From NCBI GenBank assembly GCA_016192825.1, contig JACPTK010000098.1:1-43333 (forward strand): a stretch of DNA of 43,333 nt. Reading direction: 5' to 3'. The position numbers and the translations under genes were made by a program. Positions within the stretch are counted from its first letter, which is position 1, and every line of letters begins with the position of its first letter. Under the pieces are notes generated by a model. That model ran no database searches. It had not been told where the DNA came from and was given only the letters and a program-made list of their open reading frames with translations. The stretch is from Betaproteobacteria bacterium (GTDB lineage Bacteria > Pseudomonadota > Gammaproteobacteria > Burkholderiales > SG8-41). Below are positions 33,313-41,211 of this stretch, one piece after another.

Positions 33313-34674
33313 TCATGCGTTGCGATCGGCAAACTCGCCGGTCATCCAGTGCGCGACGGCGCACAGCTTGCCGTCGCCGCCTGGTTCACCCAGGAGTTGC
33401 ACGCCCACCGGGAGGCCGTTCGCGACCAGCAGCGGCAGGGAAAACGCCGGCAGGCCCAGCCACGACCCGCAAATCAGAAAGGTCCGGCTGCCAGTGTAAT
33501 CGAGGCCGGGAATCGCAGGGCCGGAGGCGGCGAGCGTGACGTAACCATCGGTGCCGCCCGCCGTTTCGTGGACGAGATGCCGTACCCGCCTGCGGTTGGC
33601 AAGCAGCCCTTCGTATTCGGGGGGCGTCATCCGGCCCGCGCGCTCGATCAGCCCGTGAATGCGCTCGCCGATCGCCTTGCCGTAGCGCGCGATGTAGTCC
33701 TCGTACGGCCACTTCATTTCATAGGCAACGATCGCCAGGGCCCCGTCCATGCCCTGGTCCAGCTCGGCCTCGAGCCGCGCCACCGCCGGATCGTTGTCGC
33801 GGCTGGCAATCATGATGCCCGCCGCATCCAGCGCCGCAATGAATTCGTCGAAGGCGTCCTCCGTATCGCTGTCGAGCTCGGTCCAGCCGCGGGTGTAGAG
33901 CCGGATCAGTTTCCGCGGCTTGTGCGCGGGCGGCGGCTCGGCGCTGGCACCGGTCAGGAACGGATTGCCGGGGCTGCCGATGCCGAGCGAAATCTGCGAT
34001 GCGACGCGCCAAGCGTCCTCGAGCGTGCCGGCGAGGATGCCGAGGTGGTCGCAGGTGGCGGAGAGCGGATGGATGCCCGCCGTGTGCAGCGTGCCGATGG
34101 TGGGCTTGAAACCGACCGCGCCGCAATAGGATGCGGGCCGCAGCGTCGATGCCTGGGTCTGTGTGCCGAGCGCCGCCGGCACCATGCCCGCGCCGACTGC
34201 AGCCGCGGATCCGCTGGACGATCCGCCGGGCGTGCGTGCCGGATCGAAGGGGTTGGTGGTCGGTCCGGAATACCCGATCGCGAACTCGGTGGTGACGGTC
34301 TTGCCGACGATCACCGCGCCGCCGTGTCTCAACGCGGCGACACAGGCGGCGTCCTGACCCGACTGCCAGCCCTTGAACGCCGGGCAGTTCATCTGGGTCG
34401 GCATGCCCGCGGTGGCGATGATGTCCTTGATGGCGACCGGCATGCCGTCCACTGGGGAGAGCGGCTTGCCCGCCCGGAAGCGCCGCGTCGCGGCGTCGGC
34501 GGCCTTGCGGGCGCCCGCGGCGTCGAGCGTGACGAAGGCCTTCACGTTTTTTTCACGCGCGGCGATAACCTTGAGACAACGCTCGAGGAACTCGCGCGGC
34601 GTGCGCTTGCCTGAGAGGATGTCGGGCAGCGCGTGCGAAAAGGAGACGGCGTCGAGATTGCGCCAGGCTTTCAC
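33313..34674 (-). CDS. Amidase signature family hydrolase
   Basis: A 453-residue serine hydrolase of the amidase signature family. The Ser-cisSer-Lys triad is complete: Lys83 in MPVAIKDII, Ser153 in GGSSSGSAAAVG, nucleophile Ser176 in TQTQASTLRP. The nucleophile motif with ...RPASYCGAVGFKPT resembles allophanate-hydrolase-type and GatA-like amidases. It should hydrolyse a small amide in the cytoplasm; no signal peptide. The product acid could feed the PrpD-like enzyme encoded next on the same strand (31790). ATG 34674. The gene faces the secreted-protein gene at 34790 across a gap holding a perfect inverted repeat. Confidence 0.9.
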   Translation of the reverse strand: MKAWRNLDAVSFSHALPDILSGKRTPREFLERCLKVIAAREKNVKAFVTLDAAGARKAADAATRRFRAGKPLSPVDGMPVAIKDIIATAGMPTQMNCPAFKGWQSGQDAACVAALRHGGAVIVGKTVTTEFAIGYSGPTTNPFDPARTPGGSSSGSAAAVGAGMVPAALGTQTQASTLRPASYCGAVGFKPTIGTLHTAGIHPLSATCDHLGILAGTLEDAWRVASQISLGIGSPGNPFLTGASAEPPPAHKPRKLIRLYTRGWTELDSDTEDAFDEFIAALDAAGIMIASRDNDPAVARLEAELDQGMDGALAIVAYEMKWPYEDYIARYGKAIGERIHGLIERAGRMTPPEYEGLLANRRRVRHLVHETAGGTDGYVTLAASGPAIPGLDYTGSRTFLICGSWLGLPAFSLPLLVANGLPVGVQLLGEPGGDGKLCAVAHWMTGEFADRNA

Positions 34675-34689
34675 GATTCGGACTCCGGA

Positions 34690-34713
34690 GGCGGCGCCGA
34701 ACCCGGCGCCGCC
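34690..34713. promoter_or_regulatory. 10-bp inverted repeat beside a TATAAT box
   Basis: GGCGGCGCCG, loop AACC, CGGCGCCGCC forms a perfect 10-bp stem 16 bases upstream of the amidase start on the minus strand. TATAAT stands at 34717-34722, four bases away, but no -35 was found at proper spacing on either strand. It lies between divergent genes, so an operator or a 5' transcript structure is more likely than a terminator. Confidence 0.4.
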
Positions 34714-34789
34714 TTATATAATCAAGGCAAATAATAACGCGTCGGGCCGAAACGGTCCCATTCTGTGGATATCAGAGGAGGTTTCTGGA

Positions 34790-35347
34790 ATGAGGCGGTT
34801 GCTTGCTGTTTGCTGCGTCGTAGCGCTGGCGCTGGCGCTGCCGCTGACGGCCGCGGCGCAGCAGACGGTCCAGAAGAAAGCCCAGCAGAAGAAGGCCTAC
34901 AAGAAAAGCCCCAAGCAGGCGCGGCCCCGCATCGAGAGGCTCGCGTGCAGGCTCGGCACGGAGGACCAGCACGCCCGCATCGCGGTCGAGCTGCGCAATG
35001 GCAAGGTCAACCGCTTCGCCTACTACAGCAAATGGAAACCGCGCACCTGCTCGATGGAGGTCGAGCGCGGCGACGCCTACAGCACGTGGCAGGATACCGG
35101 CAAGACGACCGTGGTCACGCTGTTCGAGGACAACGGCGCGTTCCTGATCGACCACGGGCGCAACCGCTACCATTTCATCTTCAGGGAAATCGACCGCATG
35201 CGCTACTGCGGCATGGAAGGCAAGGTGAGCGGCAGCCTCACGATCTTCCGCGGCAGGCCGCAGTGCCTGCTGGAGGGCGTGATGGAGAAGGGCGAGGACA
35301 TGATCGAAATCGACAAGCCGCGTTCTCAAACCTCCACATCGAAGTAA
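34790..35347 (+). CDS. Small secreted protein, unknown function
   Basis: A 185-residue protein not recognised. Residues 1-24 are a clear signal peptide (MRRLLAVCCVVALALALPLT then AAAQQ). Residues ~26-48 are a lysine/glutamine-rich linker (VQKKAQQKKAYKKSPKQ). The rest is a compact domain with four cysteines (in LACRLG, RTCSME, YCGMEG and QCLLEG) that could form two disulfides in the periplasm. It has charged, beta-rich segments such as GKTTVVTLFEDNGAFLID. ATG 34790 follows AGAGGAGG; the open frame extends far upstream but overlaps the amidase antisense and is rejected. The stop TAA is also the first three bases of a 9-bp repeat array. The cyclic-nucleotide-fold gene follows 48 bases on. Confidence 0.75.
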   Translation: MRRLLAVCCVVALALALPLTAAAQQTVQKKAQQKKAYKKSPKQARPRIERLACRLGTEDQHARIAVELRNGKVNRFAYYSKWKPRTCSMEVERGDAYSTWQDTGKTTVVTLFEDNGAFLIDHGRNRYHFIFREIDRMRYCGMEGKVSGSLTIFRGRPQCLLEGVMEKGEDMIEIDKPRSQTSTSK

Positions 35348-35371
35348 TCCTGTTAATCTTGTAAATCCTGT
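35345..35371 (+). repeat. 9-bp tandem repeat array, second copy
   Basis: TAATCCTGT, TAATCTTGT and AAATCCTGT lie in perfect tandem. The first three bases are the stop codon of the secreted-protein gene, and the array ends 24 bases before the TTG start of the next gene. It is the same unit and orientation as 483-510. Confidence 0.8.
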
Positions 35372-35395
35372 CTATTCATTCCTGAGGGCTCGCGG

Positions 35396-36454
35396 TTGAG
35401 TCAGGTCGCGGAGAAGCTGGTCGGCGGCATTCCACTGTTCGTCGGCATCGAGCGCGCAGAGCTCGAGGGTTTCATGCGCCTGTTCCAGCCGGTGTCGTTC
35501 GATACCGGCGCGCGCATCCGCCGCCAGGGGCGGCCCGCCGACAGCGCCTTCATGATTGAATCGGGCAACGCCGAGGTCGTCACGGCGCTGCCGGGCGGGG
35601 GCGAGGCCATGGTGGCGAGCCTTGGGCCGGGCAGCCTGCTGGGCGAGATGGCTCTGCTGGAGAGCGGAAAATGCTCGGCGACGGTGATCGCGCGGACCCC
35701 GGTCGCCGGCTACGTCATTGAGCGCGACGGATTTCGCATGCTGCTCGCGCAGCGTGACCGGGCGGCGTTTCTGATCCAGCAGCGGATCACCCGGGCGCTG
35801 TGCCAGCGGCTGCGCGAGCTGAACGCGCGCATCGTCTCGTCGGATACGCCGGAGAGCGCGGCGCCGCCCCTCGCGGGGCAGACGGCCGATCCCGCGGGCA
35901 TCGTCCGCGGCCGGTGCTCATTCGGCTACCGGGCGTTTCTTCCGGCGCTGCCGGTTTTCGGCCGCTTCACTCCCGGCGAGATCGAGGACTTCACCGGCCG
36001 GACTGAAGTCATGGAGATCGAGCGTAGCCGGATATTGTTTCAGCAGGGTGACCCCTGCGCCGCGGCGTACGTGATCGTGCGCGGGGCCCTCGAGATCTTG
36101 CATGCGGCCAACGGCCAGCGCCAGCGCATCGGCATCCTGGGTCCGGGTCGGCTGTGCGGGATACTCGCGCTGATCGAGGGCCATCCTCACAGCATGAGCG
36201 CCGCCGCAAGGGAACGCACGGTGCTGCTCGAGCTCCCCAAGGCGGTGTTCGACGCCCTGTTCACCGGGCGCGATCCGGCCGCCGCGCGTTTCCAGGACGC
36301 GATCAACCGCGAGCTGCTGCAGGCGCTCGCGCGCACCAACAATCACCTCACGCGCCTCATCAGCCAGGCGTGCATCCGCAGCGGCCGGAAGGAAAAGAAG
36401 CAGGCGGAGGAACTCGGGCGGGCGCTGGGAGAGCAGGATTGCCGCGCCGCCTAA
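35396..36454 (+). CDS. Tandem cyclic-nucleotide-binding-fold protein
   Basis: A 352-residue cytoplasmic protein with two cNMP-binding-like beta-roll domains (~10-140 and ~180-300) and a helical C-terminal segment (~300-352). No DNA-binding domain is visible, so it is not a typical Crp. In domain 1 the phosphate-binding cassette reads LGEMALLESGKCSATVIA, keeping the glutamate but lacking the arginine that grips the cyclic phosphate. In domain 2, LCGILALIEGHPHSMSA lacks both. Canonical cAMP/cGMP binding is therefore doubtful; it may be a structural or protein-interaction module. The start is TTG 35396. It is convergent with the amidotransferase gene, with a hairpin between. Confidence 0.8.
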   Translation: MSQVAEKLVGGIPLFVGIERAELEGFMRLFQPVSFDTGARIRRQGRPADSAFMIESGNAEVVTALPGGGEAMVASLGPGSLLGEMALLESGKCSATVIARTPVAGYVIERDGFRMLLAQRDRAAFLIQQRITRALCQRLRELNARIVSSDTPESAAPPLAGQTADPAGIVRGRCSFGYRAFLPALPVFGRFTPGEIEDFTGRTEVMEIERSRILFQQGDPCAAAYVIVRGALEILHAANGQRQRIGILGPGRLCGILALIEGHPHSMSAAARERTVLLELPKAVFDALFTGRDPAAARFQDAINRELLQALARTNNHLTRLISQACIRSGRKEKKQAEELGRALGEQDCRAA

Positions 36455-36461
36455 CGGAAGC

Positions 36462-36518
36462 GGGCAGTTTGCAGTTGACAGTTGGCAGCGTGGCGATCCC
36501 TGCTACTACAAGCTGCCC
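36462..36518. terminator. Hairpin with heptamer repeats between convergent genes
   Basis: GGGCAGTTTG (36462-36471) pairs with CAAGCTGCCC (36509-36518), one G-U. The left arm continues as 7-bp units GCAGTTT, GCAGTTG, ACAGTTG, GCAG. It lies exactly between the stop of the cyclic-nucleotide-fold gene and that of the amidotransferase, so it may end both transcripts. No T-tract follows. Confidence 0.45.
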
Positions 36519-36519
36519 A

Positions 36520-37443
36520 CTAGTCGAGATAGCGGGTCTCGACCGTCGGCCTTCCCGACCGGGTATCCGCATAGATCATTGAATACTCCGGCACCTCCAG
36601 CCAGGTCGAGGTGTCGCGCGTGAGCGGCTCGGAGGCGATCATGATCGAGTCCGCGGTGTCCGGGCCGCCGATCATCTTCCATTCGCCGTCGTGATGGCCG
36701 TACTCGCTGCCCGAGGTGTACCACAGGCTGTGGTAATGGAAGCTTGCCTGCGGCACGAGCGCGGGGTCGTCGGTGCGGTAGCAGCCGAAGTCGAAGCAGT
36801 AGCGCACCGCGACCATCTGCCTTCCGGTCGTGATGAAGAGGTTGACCGGCGACCAGTTGGCAATGCCCAGTTTCTCGCGCACCTGCCGGATGACGGAGAG
36901 CGTCCTCTCCAGCGCCCGCGCGATCTCGTCGGCGGTCACGTGGCGCGCCGGGTCCTCGAGCTGGGACAATAACAGCGCGTAAATCCATTCGCTGTCGGTG
37001 GTGCCGTCGATCCTCCGAACGAACTCCGGGCGGATGTGCTCGAGCAACACCGGCTTCATCTCGCGCATCCGCTCGAGGTCGCCGTTGTGGGCGAGCGCGA
37101 CGCGGCAGCCCGGGAACTGGAACGGATGGATGTTCTGCTGCGAGATGATGCCTTCGGTGTCGAAGTGCACGCCGCGCACGTGCGCGAGCACGCAGGTTGC
37201 GCGGACCTTCTCGGAGAGCGCCTTCAGGTTGCGGTCGTAGATGGGCAGCAGCGTCGAGGCGTAGCTGTACGGCCGGTCGGAATCGTGCGAGGCGTCGTCC
37301 CATGCCTTGATGCCGAATCCGGCGAGATTCAGCAGGTTCAGCATCTGCGGCATGTAGGTCTGCTTTACCAGCGAGGAGTCCGGCTGGAAAAGCAGGTTGT
37401 CCAGGAGGACCGGCTGCCCCAGGTAAGCCAATGCTCGACACAT
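36520..37443 (-). CDS. Class II glutamine amidotransferase domain protein
   Basis: A 307-residue N-terminal-nucleophile amidohydrolase. Starting at ATG 37443 places Cys2 (MCRALAYLG) as the nucleophile after methionine removal. LAHVRG supplies the substrate arginine, NIHPFQFPGCRVALAHNGDL the asparagine/glycine oxyanion region, and DSEWIYALLLSQL a later conserved segment. There is no synthase domain, so it resembles the stand-alone YafJ/EgtC group, which hydrolyse gamma-glutamyl amides. A longer frame upstream to 37530 lacks similarity and would bury the cysteine. It is followed on the minus strand by the hairpin at 36462; upstream is a CoA-transferase separated by a strong terminator, so it is transcribed on its own. 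Confidence 0.88.
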   Translation of the reverse strand: MCRALAYLGQPVLLDNLLFQPDSSLVKQTYMPQMLNLLNLAGFGIKAWDDASHDSDRPYSYASTLLPIYDRNLKALSEKVRATCVLAHVRGVHFDTEGIISQQNIHPFQFPGCRVALAHNGDLERMREMKPVLLEHIRPEFVRRIDGTTDSEWIYALLLSQLEDPARHVTADEIARALERTLSVIRQVREKLGIANWSPVNLFITTGRQMVAVRYCFDFGCYRTDDPALVPQASFHYHSLWYTSGSEYGHHDGEWKMIGGPDTADSIMIASEPLTRDTSTWLEVPEYSMIYADTRSGRPTVETRYLD

Positions 37444-37475
37444 AGGTTTAGCGTAGCCAGGAATTCTTAAAAGGA

Positions 37476-37536
37476 AAAAGCGTGGGTTGCGGGTTGTGGG
37501 TCGACCCACCATCCACGATCCACGATCCACGCTTTT
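37476..37536 (-). terminator. Intrinsic terminator of CoA-transferase 4, built from heptamer repeats
   Basis: On the minus strand, the stem begins within the CoA-transferase stop codon. AAAAGCGTGG pairs with CCACGCTTTT at the base (37527-37536 with 37476-37485), and GTGGGTC/GACCCAC closes the tip. The arms are made of heptamers (GTGGATC units on one side; GTGGGTT, GCGGGTT, GTGGGTC on the other). It is followed by TTTTTCC TTTTAA, the expected uridine tract. Stem, immediate position and U-tract make this the best terminator in the window. Confidence 0.75.
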
Positions 37537-38759
37537 CAGGCTTGGGCGGCAATCTTTTCCCGTAACCTGTCATAGGTGACGCCCTCGGAAAAGAGCGTCC
37601 GGATTTCAGCATCGCTGACGCCCAAGCCTCGGAGGGACTCCTCCGAATGCTGCCCGAGCCACGGCGCGGGCTTGCGGATCGAGGTGAGCTCGCCGGTGGA
37701 CTTGATCGGCAGCCCGAGCGACTTCATCCGCCCGATGATCGGGTGGTCGTACTCGACCACCATGTCGCGCGCCTTGATGTGCGGATCGGCGAGGATCTGC
37801 TCGTAGGTGTAGACCGGGCCGCCCGGAACTTCGGCTGCGTCGAGCTTCTCGACCCAGAGCGCGGTGGGCCGGGTCGCGAACACCGCCTCGATCTCGTCCT
37901 GCAGTGCGTCGATGTTCTTCAGGCGCGAGGGCAGGTCGGCGAAGCGGGGGTCGGCGAGCCATCCGGGCTTTTCGCAGACCCTGTTGCAGAAGTTCTGCCA
38001 CAGCTTGGTGTTGTTGGCGCCGACGGTAACGTAGCCGTCCTGCGTCTTGTACGCCTGGTAGGGCGTGGAGCGGCGATGGCGGGTGCCGGTCGCAGTGGGC
38101 AACTCGCCGCCGCCGAAAAAGGCGCCGGACTCCCAGTGCGTCCAGGCGAGCCCGGCCTCGAGCAGCGAAGTCTCGAGGTACTGCCCCTTGCCGGTCCGGA
38201 GCTTGCCGATGTAGGCGCCCAGGATGCCGTAGAGGGCGGTGACGCCGCTCGCGATGTCGTTCATCGCGATGCCGACTTTCGCGGGGCGCCCGCCGGCTTC
38301 GCCGGTCATCATCATGATGCCGGACATGCCCTGCGCGACGATGTCGAAGCCGCCCTTTTTTCCGTAGGGGCCGGTCTGGCCGAAGCCCGACATCGAGGCG
38401 TAGATCACGCCGGGGTTGAGCTTGCTGACCGTCGCGTAGTCGATGCCGAGCTTGCGCGTGACGCCGGGCCGGAAGTTCTCGGTGATGATGTCGGCCTTCG
38501 CCGCGAGCCTGAGGAAGATGTCCTTGCCGCGCGGGTCCTTCAGGTTGAGCGCCAGGCTCTTCTTGTTGCGATTGAGCACGGCGAAGCAGTAGCTCTCGCC
38601 GTTCACCTTCGGGTCGAAGCGGCGCGAGCCGTCGCCCTCGGGAAACGCCTCGACCTTGAGGACCTCGGCGCCCATGTCGCCCAGCATCATGGTGCAGTAC
38701 GGCCCGGCCATGATGTTGCTCAGATCGAGCACCTTGACCCCTTCGAGCGGAAGCGCCAT
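37536..38759 (-). CDS. CaiB/BaiF class III CoA-transferase 4
   Basis: A 407-residue enzyme with motifs LDLSNIMAGPYCTMMLGDMG, LKVEAFPEGDGSRRF, LNRNKKSLALNLKDPRGKDI, MSGFGQTGPYGKKGGFDIVA. Asp168 in MNDIASG is the predicted catalytic residue. The start is ATG 38759 (MALPLEGVKVLDLS); 63 upstream in-frame codons have no similarity. The KKGGFDIVAQG sequence is shared with many succinyl-CoA:dicarboxylate-type family members, but the substrate cannot be assigned. It is divergent from the receptor at 38947 across a 187-base gap, probably a shared control region. Confidence 0.88.
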   Translation of the reverse strand: MALPLEGVKVLDLSNIMAGPYCTMMLGDMGAEVLKVEAFPEGDGSRRFDPKVNGESYCFAVLNRNKKSLALNLKDPRGKDIFLRLAAKADIITENFRPGVTRKLGIDYATVSKLNPGVIYASMSGFGQTGPYGKKGGFDIVAQGMSGIMMMTGEAGGRPAKVGIAMNDIASGVTALYGILGAYIGKLRTGKGQYLETSLLEAGLAWTHWESGAFFGGGELPTATGTRHRRSTPYQAYKTQDGYVTVGANNTKLWQNFCNRVCEKPGWLADPRFADLPSRLKNIDALQDEIEAVFATRPTALWVEKLDAAEVPGGPVYTYEQILADPHIKARDMVVEYDHPIIGRMKSLGLPIKSTGELTSIRKPAPWLGQHSEESLRGLGVSDAEIRTLFSEGVTYDRLREKIAAQA

Positions 38760-38946
38760 GCGAGCGACCCTGATTGTGGACGAGCCGCCGTTGCGACTCC
38801 GGCTCGACATTTGAGTCCAAAATGTGGTGCAATTGTAGCGCGCTGGACGAATCCGTGTCAGCAGCAGGTGTGGTCGCGGAGAAGGCCGGCATCCGATGCG
38901 GCTCGAATCCGCGCTGTCCGGGACACAATAACGAAGGAGGGAATTC

Positions 38947-39918
38947 ATGAAACGTTTTCTCAGGATCGCAGTACCGGCGGCGGTACTTGCCGCCTTGCTT
39001 TCGCCGCTGGCGGCATTTTCCCAGGCCTACCCGACCAGGCCGGTCCGGGTGATCATCGTGTTCCCGCCGGGCGGCTCGAACGACGTGGTGGGCCGACTGG
39101 TGTTCCACAAGATGTCGGAGCAGCTCGGCCAGCAGTTCGTGATCGAGAACCGCGGCGGGGCCGCGGGTTCGATCGGCGCGGCTTACGTCGCCGCGCAGCC
39201 AGGCGACGGCTATACGCTCATGGTGCAGTCCGCGACGCACATCGCGAACGCGCACCTCTACAAGAAGCTGCCCTACGACACGCTCGGTGATTTCATCGGC
39301 ATCACGACCCTCGCGCGGCAGGTCGGCGCACTGGTCGTGCACCCGTCGCTGCCGGTCAAGACCGTAAAGGACTTCATCGCGCTTGCCAAGAAGCGGCCCG
39401 GCGAGATCGTCTACAGCTCGGCGGGCAGCGGCAGCTATGTGCATCTCGCGGGCGCGCTCTTCTGGAGCTCGGCGGGAGTCAAGCTGATCCACGTGCCGTA
39501 CAAGGGCGGCGGCCCCTCCACCACGGCGCTGGTTTCGGGCGAGTCGCAGTCCACTATCGCGACGATCGGTTCGGTCTACGGGCACCTGAAAGCCGGACGC
39601 GTCAAGCCTCTCGGCGTGACCTCCGACAAGCGCACCACGCAATTCCCCGACGTGCCGGCGATCGCCGAGTTCCTGCCGGGCTTTGAATTCACCGCTTGGG
39701 TGGGGGCCTTCGCGCCGAAAGGCACGCCGAAGCCCGTCATCGACAAGCTGAACGAGAACCTGAAAAAGGTGCTGGCCGACCCCGGCGTCGCCAGTAAGCT
39801 GACGGCGCAGACGCTCGACCCGATGCCGATGACGCCGGAGCAGTTCGCGGCACGCCTGAAGTCGGATTACGACAAGTACGAGAAAGTCGTCAGAATCTCC
39901 GGCGCCAAGATCGACTGA
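38947..39918 (+). CDS. Bug-family tripartite tricarboxylate receptor 8
   Basis: A 323-residue secreted receptor: signal peptide 1-26 (ending AFSQ), mature start AYPTRPVRVIIVFPPGGSND. Loops: IENRGGAAGSIG, GDGYTLMVQ, VVHPSLPVKTVKDFIALAKK, and HVPYKGGGPSTTALVSGESQ. AAGGAGGGAATTC precedes ATG 38947. It has the same length as receptor 9 and shares roughly 60% of residues by eye over the first half, including SNDVVGRLV and the C-terminal SGAKI ending, so the two are a tandem duplication. A terminator follows at 39978. Confidence 0.92.
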   Translation: MKRFLRIAVPAAVLAALLSPLAAFSQAYPTRPVRVIIVFPPGGSNDVVGRLVFHKMSEQLGQQFVIENRGGAAGSIGAAYVAAQPGDGYTLMVQSATHIANAHLYKKLPYDTLGDFIGITTLARQVGALVVHPSLPVKTVKDFIALAKKRPGEIVYSSAGSGSYVHLAGALFWSSAGVKLIHVPYKGGGPSTTALVSGESQSTIATIGSVYGHLKAGRVKPLGVTSDKRTTQFPDVPAIAEFLPGFEFTAWVGAFAPKGTPKPVIDKLNENLKKVLADPGVASKLTAQTLDPMPMTPEQFAARLKSDYDKYEKVVRISGAKID

Positions 39919-39977
39919 CGCGCGGTCACGCGCGGGGCGCGACGAGCGGCTTGCGGGCGGGCGTCGACTGTTTGTTC

Positions 39978-40020
39978 CCGGCCCTGTTCCCTTCGCGGGG
40001 GCAGGGCCGGTTTGCTTTAC
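39978..40020 (+). terminator. Rho-independent terminator after receptor 8
   Basis: CCGGCCCTG (39978-39986) and CAGGGCCGG (40002-40010) form a 9-bp perfect stem followed by TTTGCTTTA and, a little later, TTTTTT. It is placed 59 bases after the receptor 8 stop and before the leader of receptor 9, so the two tandem receptors are probably separately transcribed. Confidence 0.7.
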
Positions 40021-40151
40021 GGCGATTTTTTCAAGTCGCCCGCCAATTCGTCCACATTGCGTACGTTGACGGTTGAGGCGCCGCGCAAGGTTGGCCGATA
40101 ATGCCGATTGCCGACGCGAATCGCTGGCCGTCCACTCCTTCAGGAGCCATC

Positions 40152-41123
40152 ATGAACCGGAACCTACCTGCGCTGCTCGCCGCCATCGTCTCCCTTCTTT
40201 TTCCGGTCGCCACTGTTGCGCAGACGTACCCCGCGAAGCCGGTGCGCGTGGTGATTCCCTGGCCGGCGGGCGGCTCCAACGACGTCGTCGGCCGGCTGGT
40301 GCTGCAGAAAGTGTCCGAGTCGCTGGGTCAGCAGTTCGTGATCGACAACCGCGCCGGCGCGTCAGGCTCCATCGGCTCGGACGTCGTCGCCAAGGCGGCG
40401 CCGGACGGCTACACGATCATGGTTCACTCCACCACGCATTTGGGCAATGCCCATCTCTACGGCAAAAAGCTCAAGTACGACACGCTCAAGGACTTTACCG
40501 GCGTTGCGATGCTCTCCGCGCAGCCTGGCGTGCTGACGGTGCATCCTTCGTTGCCGGTCAAGACCACGAGGGAATTCATTGCGCTCGCCAAAGCGCATCC
40601 CGGCCAGATCAACTATTCCTCGTCGGGAAACGGCAGCGCGCCGCACCTGCAGATGGCGCTGCTGATCTCGATGACCGGAATCAACATCACGCATGTCCCG
40701 TACAAGGGCGGCCCGCCGCAGGTGACGGCGCTGGTGGCGGGAGAGTCCCAGGCATCGTTCGCGACGATCGGCACGGTCATCACTCACATCCGCAACAAGC
40801 GGCTGCGGCCCATCGCGCTGGGATCGACCTCGCCCAGCAAGGCCTTGCCGGGCGTGCCGACGCTGACGGCATCGGGCGTGCCGGGCTACGAAATGAGCCC
40901 CTGGATCGGCGTGTTTGCGCCGGCCGGAACGCCGCGGGCCATCATCGTCAAGCTCAACGGCGAGATCAACAAGGCGCTCGCGGTGCCGGACATCGTCAAG
41001 CGGCTGGAAAATCAGGCGCTCGATCCGTCGCCTGCCACGGTGGATCGATTCAACGAGGTGATCAGGGTCGATTACGAGAAATACGGCAAGCTCGTCAAGC
41101 TGACCGGCGCCAAAATCGAATGA
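40152..41123 (+). CDS. Bug-family tripartite tricarboxylate receptor 9
   Basis: A 323-residue secreted receptor: signal peptide 1-24 (ending ATVAQ), mature start TYPAKPVRVVIPWPAGGSND. Loops: IDNRAGASGSIG, PDGYTIMVHSTTHLGNAHLY, LTVHPSLPVKTTREFIALAK, and HVPYKGGPPQVTALVAGESQ. ATG 40152 follows AGGAG; 17 in-frame codons upstream lack similarity. It is the tandem partner of receptor 8. Loop differences such as HSTTHLG against QSATHIA lie where the family binds ligand carboxylates, so ligand preferences may differ. The SDR gene follows 88 bases downstream. Confidence 0.92.
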   Translation: MNRNLPALLAAIVSLLFPVATVAQTYPAKPVRVVIPWPAGGSNDVVGRLVLQKVSESLGQQFVIDNRAGASGSIGSDVVAKAAPDGYTIMVHSTTHLGNAHLYGKKLKYDTLKDFTGVAMLSAQPGVLTVHPSLPVKTTREFIALAKAHPGQINYSSSGNGSAPHLQMALLISMTGINITHVPYKGGPPQVTALVAGESQASFATIGTVITHIRNKRLRPIALGSTSPSKALPGVPTLTASGVPGYEMSPWIGVFAPAGTPRAIIVKLNGEINKALAVPDIVKRLENQALDPSPATVDRFNEVIRVDYEKYGKLVKLTGAKIE

Positions 41124-41211
41124 GCGACGCGCGAGGATTGGGGGGTGATGCGTGAGGCCCGCGATCGCGGATTTCCGGCCGCGGCTTTCCGCCTGACGCA
41201 CCGGGGAAACA

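Noticed and set aside
34373-34789. N-terminal extension of the secreted protein
   Set aside because: It lies antisense to the amidase; ATG 34790 has a ribosome site and opens a signal peptide.
37606-39642. A 678-codon minus-strand open frame and a 547-codon plus-strand frame at 37647-39290
   Set aside because: Both are GC-rich shadows across CoA-transferase 4 and receptor 8; their translations are arginine-rich with no domain, and the true frames carry clear family motifs.
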